Under the pieces are notes generated by a model. That model ran no database searches and was not told where the DNA came from. It was given only the letters and a program-made list of their open reading frames with translations. Positions 11,958 to 24,400 of a DNA stretch of 64,000 nucleotides are shown in pieces (the first letter of the stretch is position 1; the number at the start of each line of letters is the position of its first letter). This DNA is from Neolentinus lepideus HHB14362 ss-1 (lineage: Eukaryota > Basidiomycota > Agaricomycetes > Gloeophyllales > Gloeophyllaceae): positions 1,164,996 through 1,228,995 of the forward strand of contig KV425551.1 in the NCBI GenBank assembly GCA_001632425.1. The letters are read 5' to 3'. Position numbers and translations under genes: made by a program.

Positions 11958-12306
11958 ATGTCGGGCTCACAGTCCATGCACGTCCGTTTCTCCTCTACCT
12001 TGCCCTCGCCACCCAAGGAGGGCCGGCCACGCGTAAGCCACAGACAGCTCCGTCAATAGCACATTTGTGTTAATGGCTGACTTGCAGCGGGTTGTTTACC
12101 CTAAACTTGCGCAAGCGAAGGGCCGAACGTCCGATCGACACGCGTCCTCTGACCTCTTCTGGGGCTCGCGCCCTCTCTCGGCTGTGGCCGCAGACGCCAC
12201 ACCTTTGGAGGAGATCATGACCCCTCCTGTGGCCGTACTGGGCCCCTCAAATCAAGGCAACAAGCCTGTGACATCCTACTTCCCCGAATTCCACGGAACT
12301 TCATAG
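11958..12306 (+). CDS. Small protein of unknown function (about 100 residues)
   Basis: Two exons. Exon 1 runs from the ATG at 11958 (MSGSQSMHVRF, SPPKEGRPR) to a GTAAGC donor after 12032; the intron of about 55 nt ends at TTGCAG before 12088; exon 2 reads VVYPKLAQAKGRTSDRHASS, SDLFWGSRPL, EEIMTPPVAVLGPSNQGNKP and ends FPEFHGTS. The protein is basic at the N-terminus, Pro/Ser-rich, and has no signal peptide, helix-forming membrane segment or cysteine motif. A consensus TATA box sits about 100 bp upstream, and the ATG context (CGCCACATGTC) is good. I do not recognise the family. The spliced frame and promoter argue for a real gene, but the short length leaves doubt. Confidence 0.55.
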
Positions 12307-12571
12307 CCGGGACGGAGAGGAGTGTGGGTGAATGGGGGCGTCTAGTTTCTGCAGGGTTGTGAATATTTCACCTTCCCATGGGATGTTTTCTTGACGACAT
12401 CTTATGACTGCCGACGTTTAGTATACCACCAACAAGTTCCTTCACGAGCTTAATAATACAAGTATCTGTCGTCGTAATGACATATGCGCGTTCAATACAA
12501 CACTCCAAAACATTGTATAACGAAACCTGGTACCTTACAGCTGACACCGATCAGTCCATCCCTCAAACCGA

Positions 12572-13950
12572 TTAGTCCCTCTCTGCAACCAGACCACCGC
12601 GACCTCTCCTAATCCTCTCCTCCAAGCCACCCTGGCCACCAAACACTCTTTTCTGCTCCGAACTGAGGAAGCCAGCCATACCCTTCGACTTCATCCGCAA
12701 CTTCTCCTCCGCCTCTAGTTCCGCTTTCTCCTGCTCCAACAGAATAGTCAACCTCTCTCTGCGTTCAGACGTCATATTCTGAGCATTAGAAGACATAGCT
12801 GCTAGACGCGCTGCGCGATCGTCCGTAGAGGGCACAGCGTTAGCCTGTAGTTTCGATGACTCAGCAGGCCGGGTATCGCAAGGAGGAGGAGTCCTCCTTG
12901 TTCGCTCGTAGTCCAAGCGGTCGTATCGCGACGGGTTCGGACTTCGTTTGCGCTTCTTATCATCTGACCGCCGTTCGTAGCTTCCGTCGCGACGAGCATG
13001 ACTGTTGTCATCGGACTCGTCTGAGCGCGGCCACGTTCGCACCCGGTTATCGCGGCCTCTGTCGTAGCTTCGGCTGCGAGGACGGCGACGTACGTCGTCA
13101 GGGCTACGACTTCGCCGGCGGGAGTCATCGTCGAGGTAAGACCGTCGAGGAGAGGGAGAGTGGCGCCTATGAGGACCGGGAGAGTGTCTTGAACCCGAGG
13201 GTCGGTCGTATGACCGCGAGCGTCCTCGGTCTAGGACGGGAGAGCGAGAACGAGAACGATTCCTATAGTGATCATGCTTATCCCGCTTAGAGTGTTTATC
13301 CTGATCTTTCTTTTCCTTCTTGTGCTTCTTAGACTTGATGCCAGCACGTTCCTGCATTTCACGAAGCCGAAGAGGGTTCGACATAAGAGCTTGGTAAGCC
13401 GCCTGCTCTTGCTGCTTGATGGCGAAGAGAGGATCCTCGCGTATCTTGGCAGCAGTGTCCCTGACAGAGTTGGCAAATTGAGTAGCGATGAAGTTTTTGT
13501 TGGCGGCACCAATCTGCGAGGGGTCGTCAGCAACCACATAAAAACACCAACCGCAGTATAAACATACCTTTGCGTTCTCATCCGCGGTCAGGATCTTGTC
13601 CACTCTCTTCTTACCCAAAAGGTAGTCTTCCAGGTCGTTTGGATTTTGACTACTCCCGGTAGCCGGGGTTGCATACATCCAATCCAGCTTCTCGACCCTC
13701 TTCTTCCCCGTCGACTCTTCCTGCAGTCGTTGCAACTCCTGCAACTGCCGTTCCTCCTCCTTCTCCTTGCGAAGTTGGTCAAGTTTCTTCTTCTCTTCTA
13801 GCTGCGAGACACATGAAACTCAATAAAAAATGCCACATAGACATTGGCGATGCGACTCACCGCTTTCTTCTCCTCGAGCCAGACCCGCTCCTGATTCTTC
13901 AACAGGAGCGGATGCCAGCTCTTCTTCATGTTCAAGTCTCCGCCACCCAT
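12572..13950 (-). CDS. CWC25: Pre-mRNA splicing factor CWC25 (CIR-N domain)
   Basis: Spliceosomal factor needed for the first catalytic step, acting after Prp2 remodelling. The start at 13950 gives [20 protein letters not shown], the textbook CWC25 opening: the CIR N-terminal domain (W-HP-L-KN-E-VW-EEKK) at residues about 10-45, followed by a charged helix. DWMYATP and [14 protein letters not shown] (residues about 75-110) are further family landmarks. The middle and C-terminal parts (from about residue 175) are rich in RS/SR dipeptides and Lys/Asp, and the end ([20 protein letters not shown]) is also conserved in fungal CWC25. Two introns: one near 13804-13859 and a 54-nt one at about 13514-13567 that could be read through in frame. 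It is convergent with the small gene at 11958-12306. Confidence 0.92.
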
Positions 13951-14254
13951 CTTGTCAGATTATCCGGAAAACAATAAAAACAGAGGTTTGGGTATGGAAG
14001 ACTAGGTCGAGAGTGAATCTAGTGGCCAAGAGCAAGAGGCGACGGTGTTTGTCTATCTTTGTCATAGTTGAGTTTACTCCATTGTCGGCAGTTCCCGGTG
14101 GCGGTGCATCTTCCCTTTCGGTGCTTAAGTCATCATGCACACAGCGCAGTACGGTTGAGCTGTACTGCAGTTTACTTGCCACTACCGACTATAATCTACG
14201 TTCGGCCATCCTCCATTCCTTTTACATTGTTTCTGATAAAAAATTCATCCCAAT

Positions 14255-15256
14255 ATGCCACTGGAAGAGTATGAACCGCTGGAAGATCTCGAGTCTGGCG
14301 AGGCAGAGACAGACCCTTTGCATGCCGATTCCGGTGCTGCACACACAGCTCAACCTACGTGAGTCGTATTGGAGGTTCTTGAAAGCCGGATAGCCTCGAA
14401 CTCGCGGTATACAGTGGTGCGCGATCTATGTACGCTCTTAGCCGCAAAGAGATAGTGCATGGCATCGCGAACCGTTTCGTCCACTCACGAACGTATATTG
14501 CCTTGTACCTCGTCATGGTGGCTCTATCCGTAACAACAGCAATCTTGGGATCTATGCAGAAATACCCAACTTTGAGCTTCTACATCTTGGAGATTATCAT
14601 CAATACGAGCATGATATGTGAAGTGGGTGTGAGGGTGGTTGCTTTGGGAAAGGTAAGCAGGTATTCGCATTGAAAGAAACTGGGAGGGTTCAATAGTGGA
14701 ATTTGTTAATGCCTGAGCTGATTTTTGGTGGCTGTAGCTATTCTGGCGATCACCATGGAATATTTTCGATCTTATTATCACCATTTTCTGCGCAATCACA
14801 CTAGCAATACTACTGTTTGCACATAGCGGACGGGGAAGCAAAGGAGAAGAAGTCTTTGACAGTGTCCTCCTTATCGCACGAAACGTACTTCAATTCTTGC
14901 GTCTAGCCATGATTATGCGCCAGTACGTCTTTAGCGCGCTGCGTATCTCCATCCAACCCTAATTGCCGGATGTGCGCTCCCGTTTAATTTGTAACCACAG
15001 GTCTGGCCAATCCATCTTCACGCGACCAAAAGCCATCGACCTATCCGCAGCTCGCATGGCAGGCTACAGCATGGACATCGACATGCCTGAGGATGAGTCG
15101 TTCGACAGAGGCCACCGCGCCGTGGTCTTCGACGCTCCCGACGGCTTCGAGGACGAGCCTGCTGCCCCGCACGTCCCGAAACCTGAAGACATGCCTAGGG
15201 CGGTGCAAGCAGCCAGGGAGAGAGACGACGAGGATATGTGGGCCTCGATGGGATGA
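14255..15256 (+). CDS. Voltage-sensor-domain-only membrane protein (ion transport S1-S4 fold, no pore)
   Basis: About 260 residues in four exons (introns near 14361-14418, 14654-14738 and 14923-15000). The acidic N-terminus MPLEEYEPLEDLESGEAE is followed by four predicted helices: S1 (TYIALYLVMVALSVTTAILG), S2 (SFYILEIIINTSMICEVGVR), S3 (PWNIFDLIITIFCAITLAIL) and S4 (LLIARNVLQFLRLAMIMR). No S5-P-S6 pore follows; the C-terminus is acidic and soluble (MPEDESFDRGHR to DMWASMG). This is the layout of Hv1 proton channels and voltage-sensing phosphatases, but there is no phosphatase domain, S1 lacks the selectivity aspartate of Hv1, and the S4 arginines are seven and six residues apart instead of every third. 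It may be a non-canonical sensor, a proton pathway or a membrane adaptor. The fold call is good, function open. Confidence 0.75.
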
Positions 15257-17759
15257 CGCAGCTCCTGGGGTTTTTTGTATATATTTGGGTGAATGGATTG
15301 TAAGTGGTATAGATATCCGATGCATATTATTTCATACTTGAGACAGGACCCTTGGTGGGAGCGTTGGCCTTGCTCGAGTGCTCTAGAGCAAAGTTGTGTC
15401 GTCTCGCATTCGAGGTTTGATCGATTTTCAGGACTTACCTGAGTCCGGCGCTCGGGTTATTCTAAACCCGCCAGCATCCTTTCTTTCTGATCAAGTCAGC
15501 CACCTGGCCTGCTGAACCTCGAATTTCCGGCCGATGTTTGAACCAACACAAGGCCACACTCAGTGGCATATACACGGCTCACATGTCAGGCACCGCCAGG
15601 GACGAAATTCAGTATATTTCGCCCGCGAGATTGTACCGACTGTGAGTTCGAAGAGATCTCTCGGTATTCCTTGTGTCCAAATTGTACTTCGGCCACTCGG
15701 CCACTTCTCACGAAGCAGAATTCGTCAACGACTTTCCCTGACTTCCTGTATTCTCTGCAGTTCCTGGGATCTGTCGGAGATTTACTACGTCTTCACGTGC
15801 AGCCGATGGTCGGTCACTTCTCTCAAATGAGTAGAAGCGAATGATCTCTTACGCAAAGTATTCTGAATTCTTTGACCGGTATTCGTTGAGCGTCCCACCG
15901 ACCTATCTTTAGCCCGGCACGGGCGAAACAGAACCCCTACCTCTCATTACAGGTCTTGACAGTCCATGCAGCAATTCAGCTTTAAGCAGCTTGACATGAC
16001 GTTGTCAGTAAATAAAGAACAATCACAGGTATCAAGCGCAGTTGATGAACGCAAGTCTTCCGCTGACATTTCGTCGTTCGCTCATACTAAGACGTGCTTC
16101 TCGCTTCAGACTCCCCTTTTCACTCGGAATGATGCCATAACGCCATTCGTTCGGTGACAGGAACACATTTCATTGTATTCACTAGTGCGTCAGGGACACC
16201 TGCGAACTTCAGAAGTCAGATAAGCCCGACGTATGTATCATACAATGTATACTGTCTGCATCTGTCGCCGTCAATTCAAGTTTGTTGATCTAATCTGTCC
16301 GTCGCACCGAGATCAAGTACCACATATCTGTCTGAAATGAATGAGCGTGCGAAAGGCCCAACTATCAATCTTTGACACAAGATCATGCGACTTCACCTCA
16401 TTACGGTACATACGCCATCAAGGCTGTTGTGTTAGCTTGTGCAGTCAGTCAGAGGTGCGTTCACAGATCGTCTAATAATGCTTATGCGCTAGCAGGTCCG
16501 TTCACTCAGCAAGCAGATTATGCAAAGCTAATGCGGATCAGGACCGTGATCCGGCCTTCTAATAGCGTTCGGAGTCGGACGCATTTCTTGAACTGTGAGC
16601 GTCGATCGTGGACGTTGCCTTGGCGACATGGGGACGTTCAATGCATACACCTCTCCTCGAAAGGCGTATGCTCTGAAACGGTTTGGCCTCTCAAACACGC
16701 TTGATGTTATGTCATCATCGGGTACAGCTGATCGTGGGTCCTCAGAACATCAGCGCAGTCCAGAAATCGGTGTTGCAGTCGAAGGTCCGGGGTTTAGCGC
16801 AACCCCCTTGGTACGTGGCCTTCGACCACCCACTCTTCCGAAGGCGCAGGCGATATTGCCTATGCTGACAATCCCACAGTTATTTGTCCGGGCGTACCGG
16901 GGTAAAATAAATGTCGCGAGACGCCTCGCCTATGGGGAATGATTACGATTTTTGGATTTTCCCGCTCTCTTTGGAGGGGCCGCTTCCACTTGGACATCGA
17001 CAAGGCGGACCGGGTAACCAGGACAATGGTCCGTCACTGTCAGTTGGGGTGGAATATTAATGGGGACTGCAAGAATCTGGGGGGCATGTACAGAACTGAT
17101 TTCTGCACGGTCGATTGCGGTGAAAAAATCAATGTTGGACAGCTCGTCGCTGCCGTACGAGATGTGTGAGATGGGATCAACAAACTGCATCCGTACGGCC
17201 AACGGCAACCGCAAGCGCGTCGGGCAATTTGAAGGCGGAAGGAAACAAGTATAGAAGTGCGGTCGGCATGTGCGGCTTGCAGAGGATCGATCTCTCGATG
17301 GGTCCCTTAGATCCAGGACCTTGTGCTGTTAGAGTTTACTCTGTACAGCAGCGGTATTCATAATAATGTCGATGTGGCCAATGCTGTTGGTGTAATTTCG
17401 GAATCAATGTCGAGAACGCAGTGTAAATTTAAAGCGGACGTAAAATATCTGATGAAAAAGAAGAGCAGAAAATGAATGGAGACCCACGGCCAATAAAGGA
17501 AAACGACGGTCGGTGCCGTGGCTTCGCTGGGTCCTTGTGCTTCTGCCATCAAACCATGCAAGTCCTCTAGCTTATCCCGCGCGACGCTCCTGTCCCTGTC
17601 CTTGATGCTGCCACCGTCGTCGACCACCCCTCGCTCGTCGCGTCTGTCGTCTCCAGCATCCTCCGGTCGTCTCCCAACGCTAGTTGACCGGGCCTAATCC
17701 TGTATTATTGCATATCTGTACAGCAGTCACGATCATTTTGTCCTCCTTCATTTCATGCC
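15257..17759. other. 2.5 kb stretch without a supportable gene
   Basis: The largest gap in the window. Both strands contain short open frames, but they lack consistent codon bias, recognisable domains or plausible splice linkage, and many begin with GTG or TTG. No tRNA box pair, tandem array or terminal inverted repeat was visible. The last few hundred bases should be the promoter and leader of the gene starting at 17760. Confidence 0.5.
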
Positions 17760-20700
17760 ATGTCTTCTCCCGCTCCCCGTCCTTGGTGGACCCGCTCGTC
17801 TTCCAAGAACTCAGAAACCTCATTGCAGTCTTCCTCTTCCTCGTCGACCAAGCCGAGCACTCTCAAATCCGCCCGCTCGCTCACGTCACTCAAACGCGAC
17901 GACAGCGCCGCTATACGCAAACCGGAGTCGCAGAAGCAGACCCGGCGGAGTAGTCCCTCCTCTTCCAAGTTTAACACCCTTGCGTCCGCTATCGGTCTAA
18001 AGGCCAAAAAGCCAGCGGGTCCTACTCTTGCCATTCAAGACCCGCCGTCCCTACTACCTGAGACGCTGCCTGAAACCACTCCCCCTCCTGTACCCAGTCC
18101 GGCTCCAAGCCAGGTCAGTCATAATACTCGCAGTTATACGAATCGACATCCAGCCAGTTCGATATCCTCCGCCGTACCCTCATTGGATGACGCAGAGCCC
18201 CGTACACCTTCCGACGCTCCTAGTACCCGCGAGCGTTCTTCATATCAGCACTCGATATTTACATTGAGTGATACGGACCCTTTCGCATCGAGGGGGATAG
18301 TTATTCCGGCCAAAGTTCAAATTCAGGATCCACTACGATTATCCGTGTTCTCTGACGGCAGCAATGCCTCATCGACCGATTTACATCAGAAGAAAGGCGG
18401 TCCCGAACCTCTCAATCGGGCTTCTTTTGCTTCAGGCTCCTCAAGCTCGCAGTCTCATACACATTCCACTCATCAGCAGCCCGGCGAACTACCGTCTACA
18501 ATAGCTGAGAGGTAGCGTCTTACTCTGCCTGCTGCGACGTATGAAGCTAACTACTACCGAATTTTCTTTTTTGTAGTCCGCAGAACGTTTCCAATTGGCG
18601 TGAAGGTGGTATGCCGAATAGGCTATCAGAGCCGCCTTCAAATCCTCTCAGATCCCCTCACCTACCGCCGATGCGTGCACGCGGCATGACTGACGTAGGA
18701 CCTTCGCGTATACCGTCCTCCGGTGCCTCTAGTCCTTCCGGTACTGGCAGCCCCTCTGCATCTACACCGGGTAGTCCTAGTACTGCCGCAAGGCATTTGG
18801 TCGTCGTAAGACAGGCGTCGATAGGGCGCATACATTCACGTCCTGCAGCACCTCCGCCACCGATACCGATACCTCTTCCTCCCCTTCCTTCCGTAAGTCC
18901 GATACCACCCAGTGGCAATATTTCCGACGCATCCGGATCCACTCTCAAAGATAAAGCCAGACAAAGTGGGTCTACCGTTTCCAAAGCCTCCTCCATATTG
19001 ACTGGGTTATATTTTTGCAGTACCGTCGCCGTCTTCCTACCATACGGCAGTCGACCTTTCATCGGACGGTGCGCAGAGTGAGAATGAAGATTTATTCTCA
19101 CAGCTACCACTCACTCCGCTAGTTGATGAAGACGATTCCAGTGGTAGCAGCTTATCGTTTGCGTCTTCAATGTCCGAGACTCGTGACGTAGTGGCGAACC
19201 ATGGTAATGTCTGGAGTCCGCGCGAGAGAGACTTCTCGCGACACGGGAAACGCGGATCGAAGTCTATAGACAAGGGGAAGGGAAAGATGAAAGCCTCGGA
19301 GGAGCAGGAGGAGCAGGAATGGGTGGGAGGCAATCTTCGTAACCAACCATCTAGAACAACCATCGTGCCATCGACCCCTGACTACCCTCCCGTGAAGACG
19401 GTGAAGAAGGCTTTATCTCAGCAGAGCATGAATACTGCTATGAGCCCGCAACGGTTCTCCGTTGCAAGCACTGTTTCCATGTCATCCGCGCATTCAAGCG
19501 GTGTGGATGACCACAACACCGGTCAGGACAAGATCAGTCAACTGAAGGGGAAAGGGAAGCCGCCAAAAAAGCAGCGGTCATTCCATCATCCGCGTATCCC
19601 TTTGCCTCCTTTGCCGCATCTTAGGCCGTCTCAGTCGAACGCTGGTGGTACCTCCTCAACATCGCATAATCATGCAGATAGCACGACCTCCACTATCACC
19701 GACCAGCGGAAAGGGTCAACGCCGACGACGACCTTCGCGTCGTTCCCTTCTCTATCCATATCTACCAGTTCCAACGAGAAGAATTTAGATAAGCCCAACA
19801 GCTCTCCTGCACGGCCGCATACACCTGTCCGGAAGAGACTTTTCTCTGGATCGAATTTGCGCCGGACGCCGTCGTCCCAAGCACATTCACCGTCCGAGGA
19901 AGATAAGAGGTCGGTGTTCAGCCTCACCATGGAATCTGAAAACCGCTCCTGGGGGTCATATGCGAATCCTATGTCGCCCAATGAGTCTGTGGCATCATTT
20001 TGGGATGACGGAGACACGAATGGCGGCCATACCGGCGCTATGAGTCCTAGGCCTCAGCCGGATTATGTCCCGCAGCAGATTATGTCGCCGGCAGATATGC
20101 TAAGGTTGGAAGCCATGGTGCAACAAGAGCAGGAGGAGCGTGCGAGTCGTGAACATCCTCGACACGATGACCGTGCTCGACGAGATTCTGTGCAGTCTAC
20201 CCCAAGTCTTACCGTGCACCACGCCCCGGACAGTGCTCATGCTGAAGATTTTGGCTTTGCTCGTTTGAGCAGCTCATATATGAGCGTTAGTGCTTCTACC
20301 GGACGGCCTAGAGGTAATTCCCAGACGTCGTCAATGTCTGGCTCTACTACGAGTATGAGCTTGAACATGCCCTCTACAGGGATCGGGCAAGGCTGGCATC
20401 ACAATTCGCCGAGTGGAAATGATCCGGATGGTCCGAGTTCGCCACCTTCTGCTGCATCTAGTCCCCGATTCTGGGATCGCGTTATGGCTCGGGATGGTGG
20501 CCCGCACTCACCCCAAAAGCATACCTCGAACAGTCGCACCGCCGCAGGACCCTCTCCGCTATCTCCGTATTCGCAAGCATTCAAGCCCTCACGCAGCGCA
20601 TCCATGGCAAAGAGCACAGGACCTCTTCTACACAATGTCCGACCGTCCACGTCCCAATCAGACATGTCTCCCCCTACTTCGCCTAGTCGATCCTCTTTCC

Positions 20701-21134
20701 TTGTCTCGCCTGCTGCAGGGGCGCCCATCATGTTGCACTCGCCATCCAACAGTCTCCCGCCTCCCCCCCGTCGACGGCCAAGAACGAGTTCTGCCATAGC
20801 GACTACCGGCTCGAGCTCTGTTTCAACAGAGCCAAGTACGCGGCAGCGGCACGTGTCGGAAGTGGCTTCGGGTCCTTTGCCTCCTCCTAGACGTCTGGGC
20901 TCCCAGCGGTCAACTCGCTCACCTTATCCTCCGCCGGCGAGTGCTACCTCGCCTCGACGGACAATCATTAGGAAACCATCATTCCTGGACATTGAAGATG
21001 AGGCCGAGCCACCGCCTGACGCGAAGCCAGCGGCTAAGCCTTTCGACGAAAACTTCCTCGATCTTGGTCGGGGAAAGGATTCCTTTGATACCGTACGGAG
21101 TGTGGATATTTTAGAGTTGGTGGGTCCAGGCTAA
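17760..21134 (+). CDS. Large Ser/Pro-rich intrinsically disordered protein
   Basis: Roughly 1,060 residues in three exons. Exon 1 starts MSSPAPRPWWTRSSSKNSET and ends before 18514; exon 2 begins near 18577; a 56-nt intron (18964-19019, GTGGGT donor) is needed to restore frame before PSPSSYHTAVDLSS. The sequence is dominated by Ser, Pro, Thr and basic clusters: poly-Ser at residues 20-30, SPSGTGSPSASTPGSPSTAA, several PPLPPLP-type proline runs, and dense SP/TP dipeptides that could be CDK or MAPK sites. A more ordered conserved-looking C-terminus reads RRTIIRKPSFLDIEDEAEPP, FDENFLDLGRGKDSFDTVRS, DILELVGPG. No catalytic domain was found. I do not recognise a family; proline motifs suggest SH3-type or scaffold interactions. 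It is convergent with SLA2, which may be chance. Confidence 0.8.
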
Positions 21135-21440
21135 TGTCTCTAGTGGACTCGTTTGGATATCGTTGCTGTCAGCTTTTTATTGCTTATTTGTTAACTCGCG
21201 TTACCCCTACTTGTCTGCGTCTAATTTACGCTGTGTATACACAACCCTAGTCATACGCTCTTTCGTGCCATACTTTCGACCTGCATTATACCGTAACTGC
21301 AATGATATATTATGAATGGGCGTGGCCATCGTGGTGAGATTTGTGAGGATATCTGGTCCGCAAGATAGAAGTTACATGGTAATACGACGATAGGCTGTAA
21401 CGTAGTAAAAGGAGAAAACTGCTCATACCAAATTTTCTGT

Positions 21441-24400
21441 TCAGTCTGTTTCCTCTGTGTGGTATCCTGCGCGTCTCATGGCACCTAGACGATGACGAGC
21501 TGCGCCCAAATCTTTCTCCAACCGAAGGATTTCAACCTGCTGCTCCATCTCCCTTCTTTTGAACTCTAGTGCCGGCAATGCATTATAGTCCACGGCCTCA
21601 TCCTCGGCCTGTTTCGCGGTAATGGCCTTGACTTGTCTGACCAATGCTTTCACGGCCTCGGTAACAGCTTTGGCTGCCAATTCCAGATGTTCCTGGGTCT
21701 TGGACATCAGGTCCGCCTTCACCCTAGATGCAGCAACCAACTGCGCCGTAGCTCCAGCGACTTCATTCGATGCAACGATGAGTTGCTCCAGCGAGTGGGT
21801 GCCGGAGAGGACACCATCCGCAGACTCAATGAGTAGATTAGTCGCGAAGGCAACAGACCGGGCTGCAGAAATGAGACCTTCGGTCCAACGGTTGTTCTTC
21901 TTGTAGAACTGCTGCGTAGTGCTCGATCCCTTGCCCTTGTTGACGATCTCTTGCTGAGACTCTGTTGCGGCTTGAATGAGTCTAGCAATAGCATTGGTGA
22001 TGGCGAGGGCCGCAGCAAGGATCGAGTCGTGAACTTTGAGGTCGACAGCACTGAAGCGATTGGTATCGCGGGGACGTGCCATGAGTTCTTGTAGCCGCTG
22101 AGTAGCAGCTTCAATAGCTTTGGCAGCGCCCAACATCTCCTGTTCCACGAGATCTCCAATGTCTCCGTTGGTCTTGGAAATGGCTGCCTGTCCCTTAGGC
22201 AATAACGAATCTATGGACTCCGATAGTTTTGTCAATGCGCCTCTGATCTCAGCATTGTTGCGAGTAGCGACCTCCTTCCTCTGCGTCGAGTTGCTCAGCA
22301 GGTCAAGTTTGTAGGATTGCAAGTTAAGGAACAACCGAATCCCAACATCACCGGCGTTCTTTGCGACACTAATTAGCTTGTCTGACGCCTCATCGTCGGT
22401 CAACCGCGTAACGCCCTTTGCATTGATGAGAACGTCTGCGAGTGATTGCGCGAGCTCGTTGGCACCCTTGATGACTTCTACATGATCACCGCCAACTTCG
22501 CCTCCAATGTACAGATTGAAGATAATCGCAAACTCTGTAGCGTTGTTGATGGCCTTCTCGATCATAGACAATGTATACTCTGGCGTGGAGTTGAGATTGC
22601 CAGCCTGAGTGGGAGACTCTAGCTCGTAGACGGCTTCGTCAACCTTTTGCATACATGCCTGGAGGATGGAATCTAAGGCACCAGTGGTAAGTTCGAACAC
22701 ATATTCTACAACGTGCTGAGTCTCACCTATGATCTGATTCAGCTTCTTCCTGTTGTCTAAGATCAAAGTATCGATCTGCGCATTGGTCGTCTCCTCCGCT
22801 ATGCCTTGGGTCTACCCAATAGCGTTAGTCAGTGTTTTAAGGCCACTGGAATGGCGTACCTGCTGCACATCTGCGAGCTGTTGGATAGTCGAGTCCATAC
22901 TCTCCTGGAGGATAGCAATCTCTTGGTCCTTCTCATCCCGCAAGCGCTCCATATCCTGACTGGCGTTCTCCAACCTCGTAAGAAGGTCATCAATTTGAAT
23001 TTGTTTAGCCTAGACATCCGGCAACAAGTCAGCTCTACCCAGATATCCCTGTAAGTTTGACACGTACCCGTAATGAGTCCTCCAATTCCGACAGCTGACG
23101 GTTGTACTTGCTAAGCACACTCGACACCTCTGAGTTCTTCGATCTCGAAGTATCCTCAGCGCGTTCATTTGCGAAGTTGAGTTCGCGACGCAGCCGATCC
23201 ATCTCGTCCTTGTGACTGGCCTTCTGACGATCCAAGTCGAACCGGGCCCTGTCACGCTCACGGATCATGTCAGCCAACTCGAGGTTCTTGGCCTTAATGT
23301 CCCTTTCCATCCGCTCCATGCGATCAATGGCCTCCTGCGCGGAGTTAGCCTTAAGCTGCATCTGCTTGTACTTCTGCAGCATGTCGAGGTGTTCGGTGCG
23401 GAGCTGGCTATACAGTTTGGCGAGGGCTTCATACTTGTTGCGCCAGAGAGTGACCTGGTCTTGCAGTTGTTTGATCAGGTCGTCCTTGGACTGAAATTGC
23501 TGGCCAATGTGCATCTGGACACCTGCAAGTTCACCCTCCAAGGCTTTGACTCTCTAACATTCAAGCCGAAGATGTAAGTCCTAGGGCGTTTCACCAAAGC
23601 AAGCAGCACACGTACTCGATCATACTGCTCCAACATGAGCTGATCCCGCTCGTACTGACCACGCATAGCAAGCAACTCTCTCTCGAGCTCGTGCATCTGC
23701 TGCGCAGCCTGGTTGTTGTACTGCATCATCTGCTGCTGCATCAACTGTTCCTGAGCCAGGCGCTCCTTCTCGAGCTGCTCCTGCTGCCTTCGTTCGAACT
23801 CAGCGCGCTGCTGCGCCTCCAATTCAAGGCGACGACGTTCCTCCGCCTCTCGCGCGGAAACCAAGGCGGCTTGCTGATCCTCGTATTGCTTGAGCAACCT
23901 TGCTTGTTCTGAAATGTCCGCAGCCGGTGAAGGAGCAGTGGGAGGAGGTGTAGGGGATTTAGCAGCCGTGGTAGGCCTCGCTGGAAGGTCCGGTGCCGCG
24001 CCTTTGTCCATAAGATTGGGAGGATCTTGCCCAAGCTTGGGCACATTGATCAAACTCGTCAGGTATTTGAGATTGGAGCACTCGTAGTAGAATTTTCGTA
24101 GATTGTAGTGTTGAGAACTGAAGCGCGTCCGTAATGGTTCAAGAGCATCAGTGTCTGTTGTTCCTAGAAGTTGGGAATACTAGTCAGGAAAAGACGCGAC
24201 TCATTTTGCAGACGAAGGGACAGCGTACTCCGATGCATAGCCCGAAGCATGCTAGTGATGAACCGGTAGATACCCCAGCTCTCCTTCACCAGAGGGACGA
24301 GAGCAGAAATTCGGCACTCATTATTTGCTGAATGCCGGAAATGGGCGAAGATCATCCTCTGGAACGAGTCTATCTGATCTTGTAAACCCATCAGGTCGGA

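Noticed and set aside
15534..16942. Several 90-115-codon frames in the long gene-free stretch, one with CxxC pairs
   Set aside because: Mostly non-ATG starts, no shared frame through splice sites and no recognisable domain; consistent with chance.
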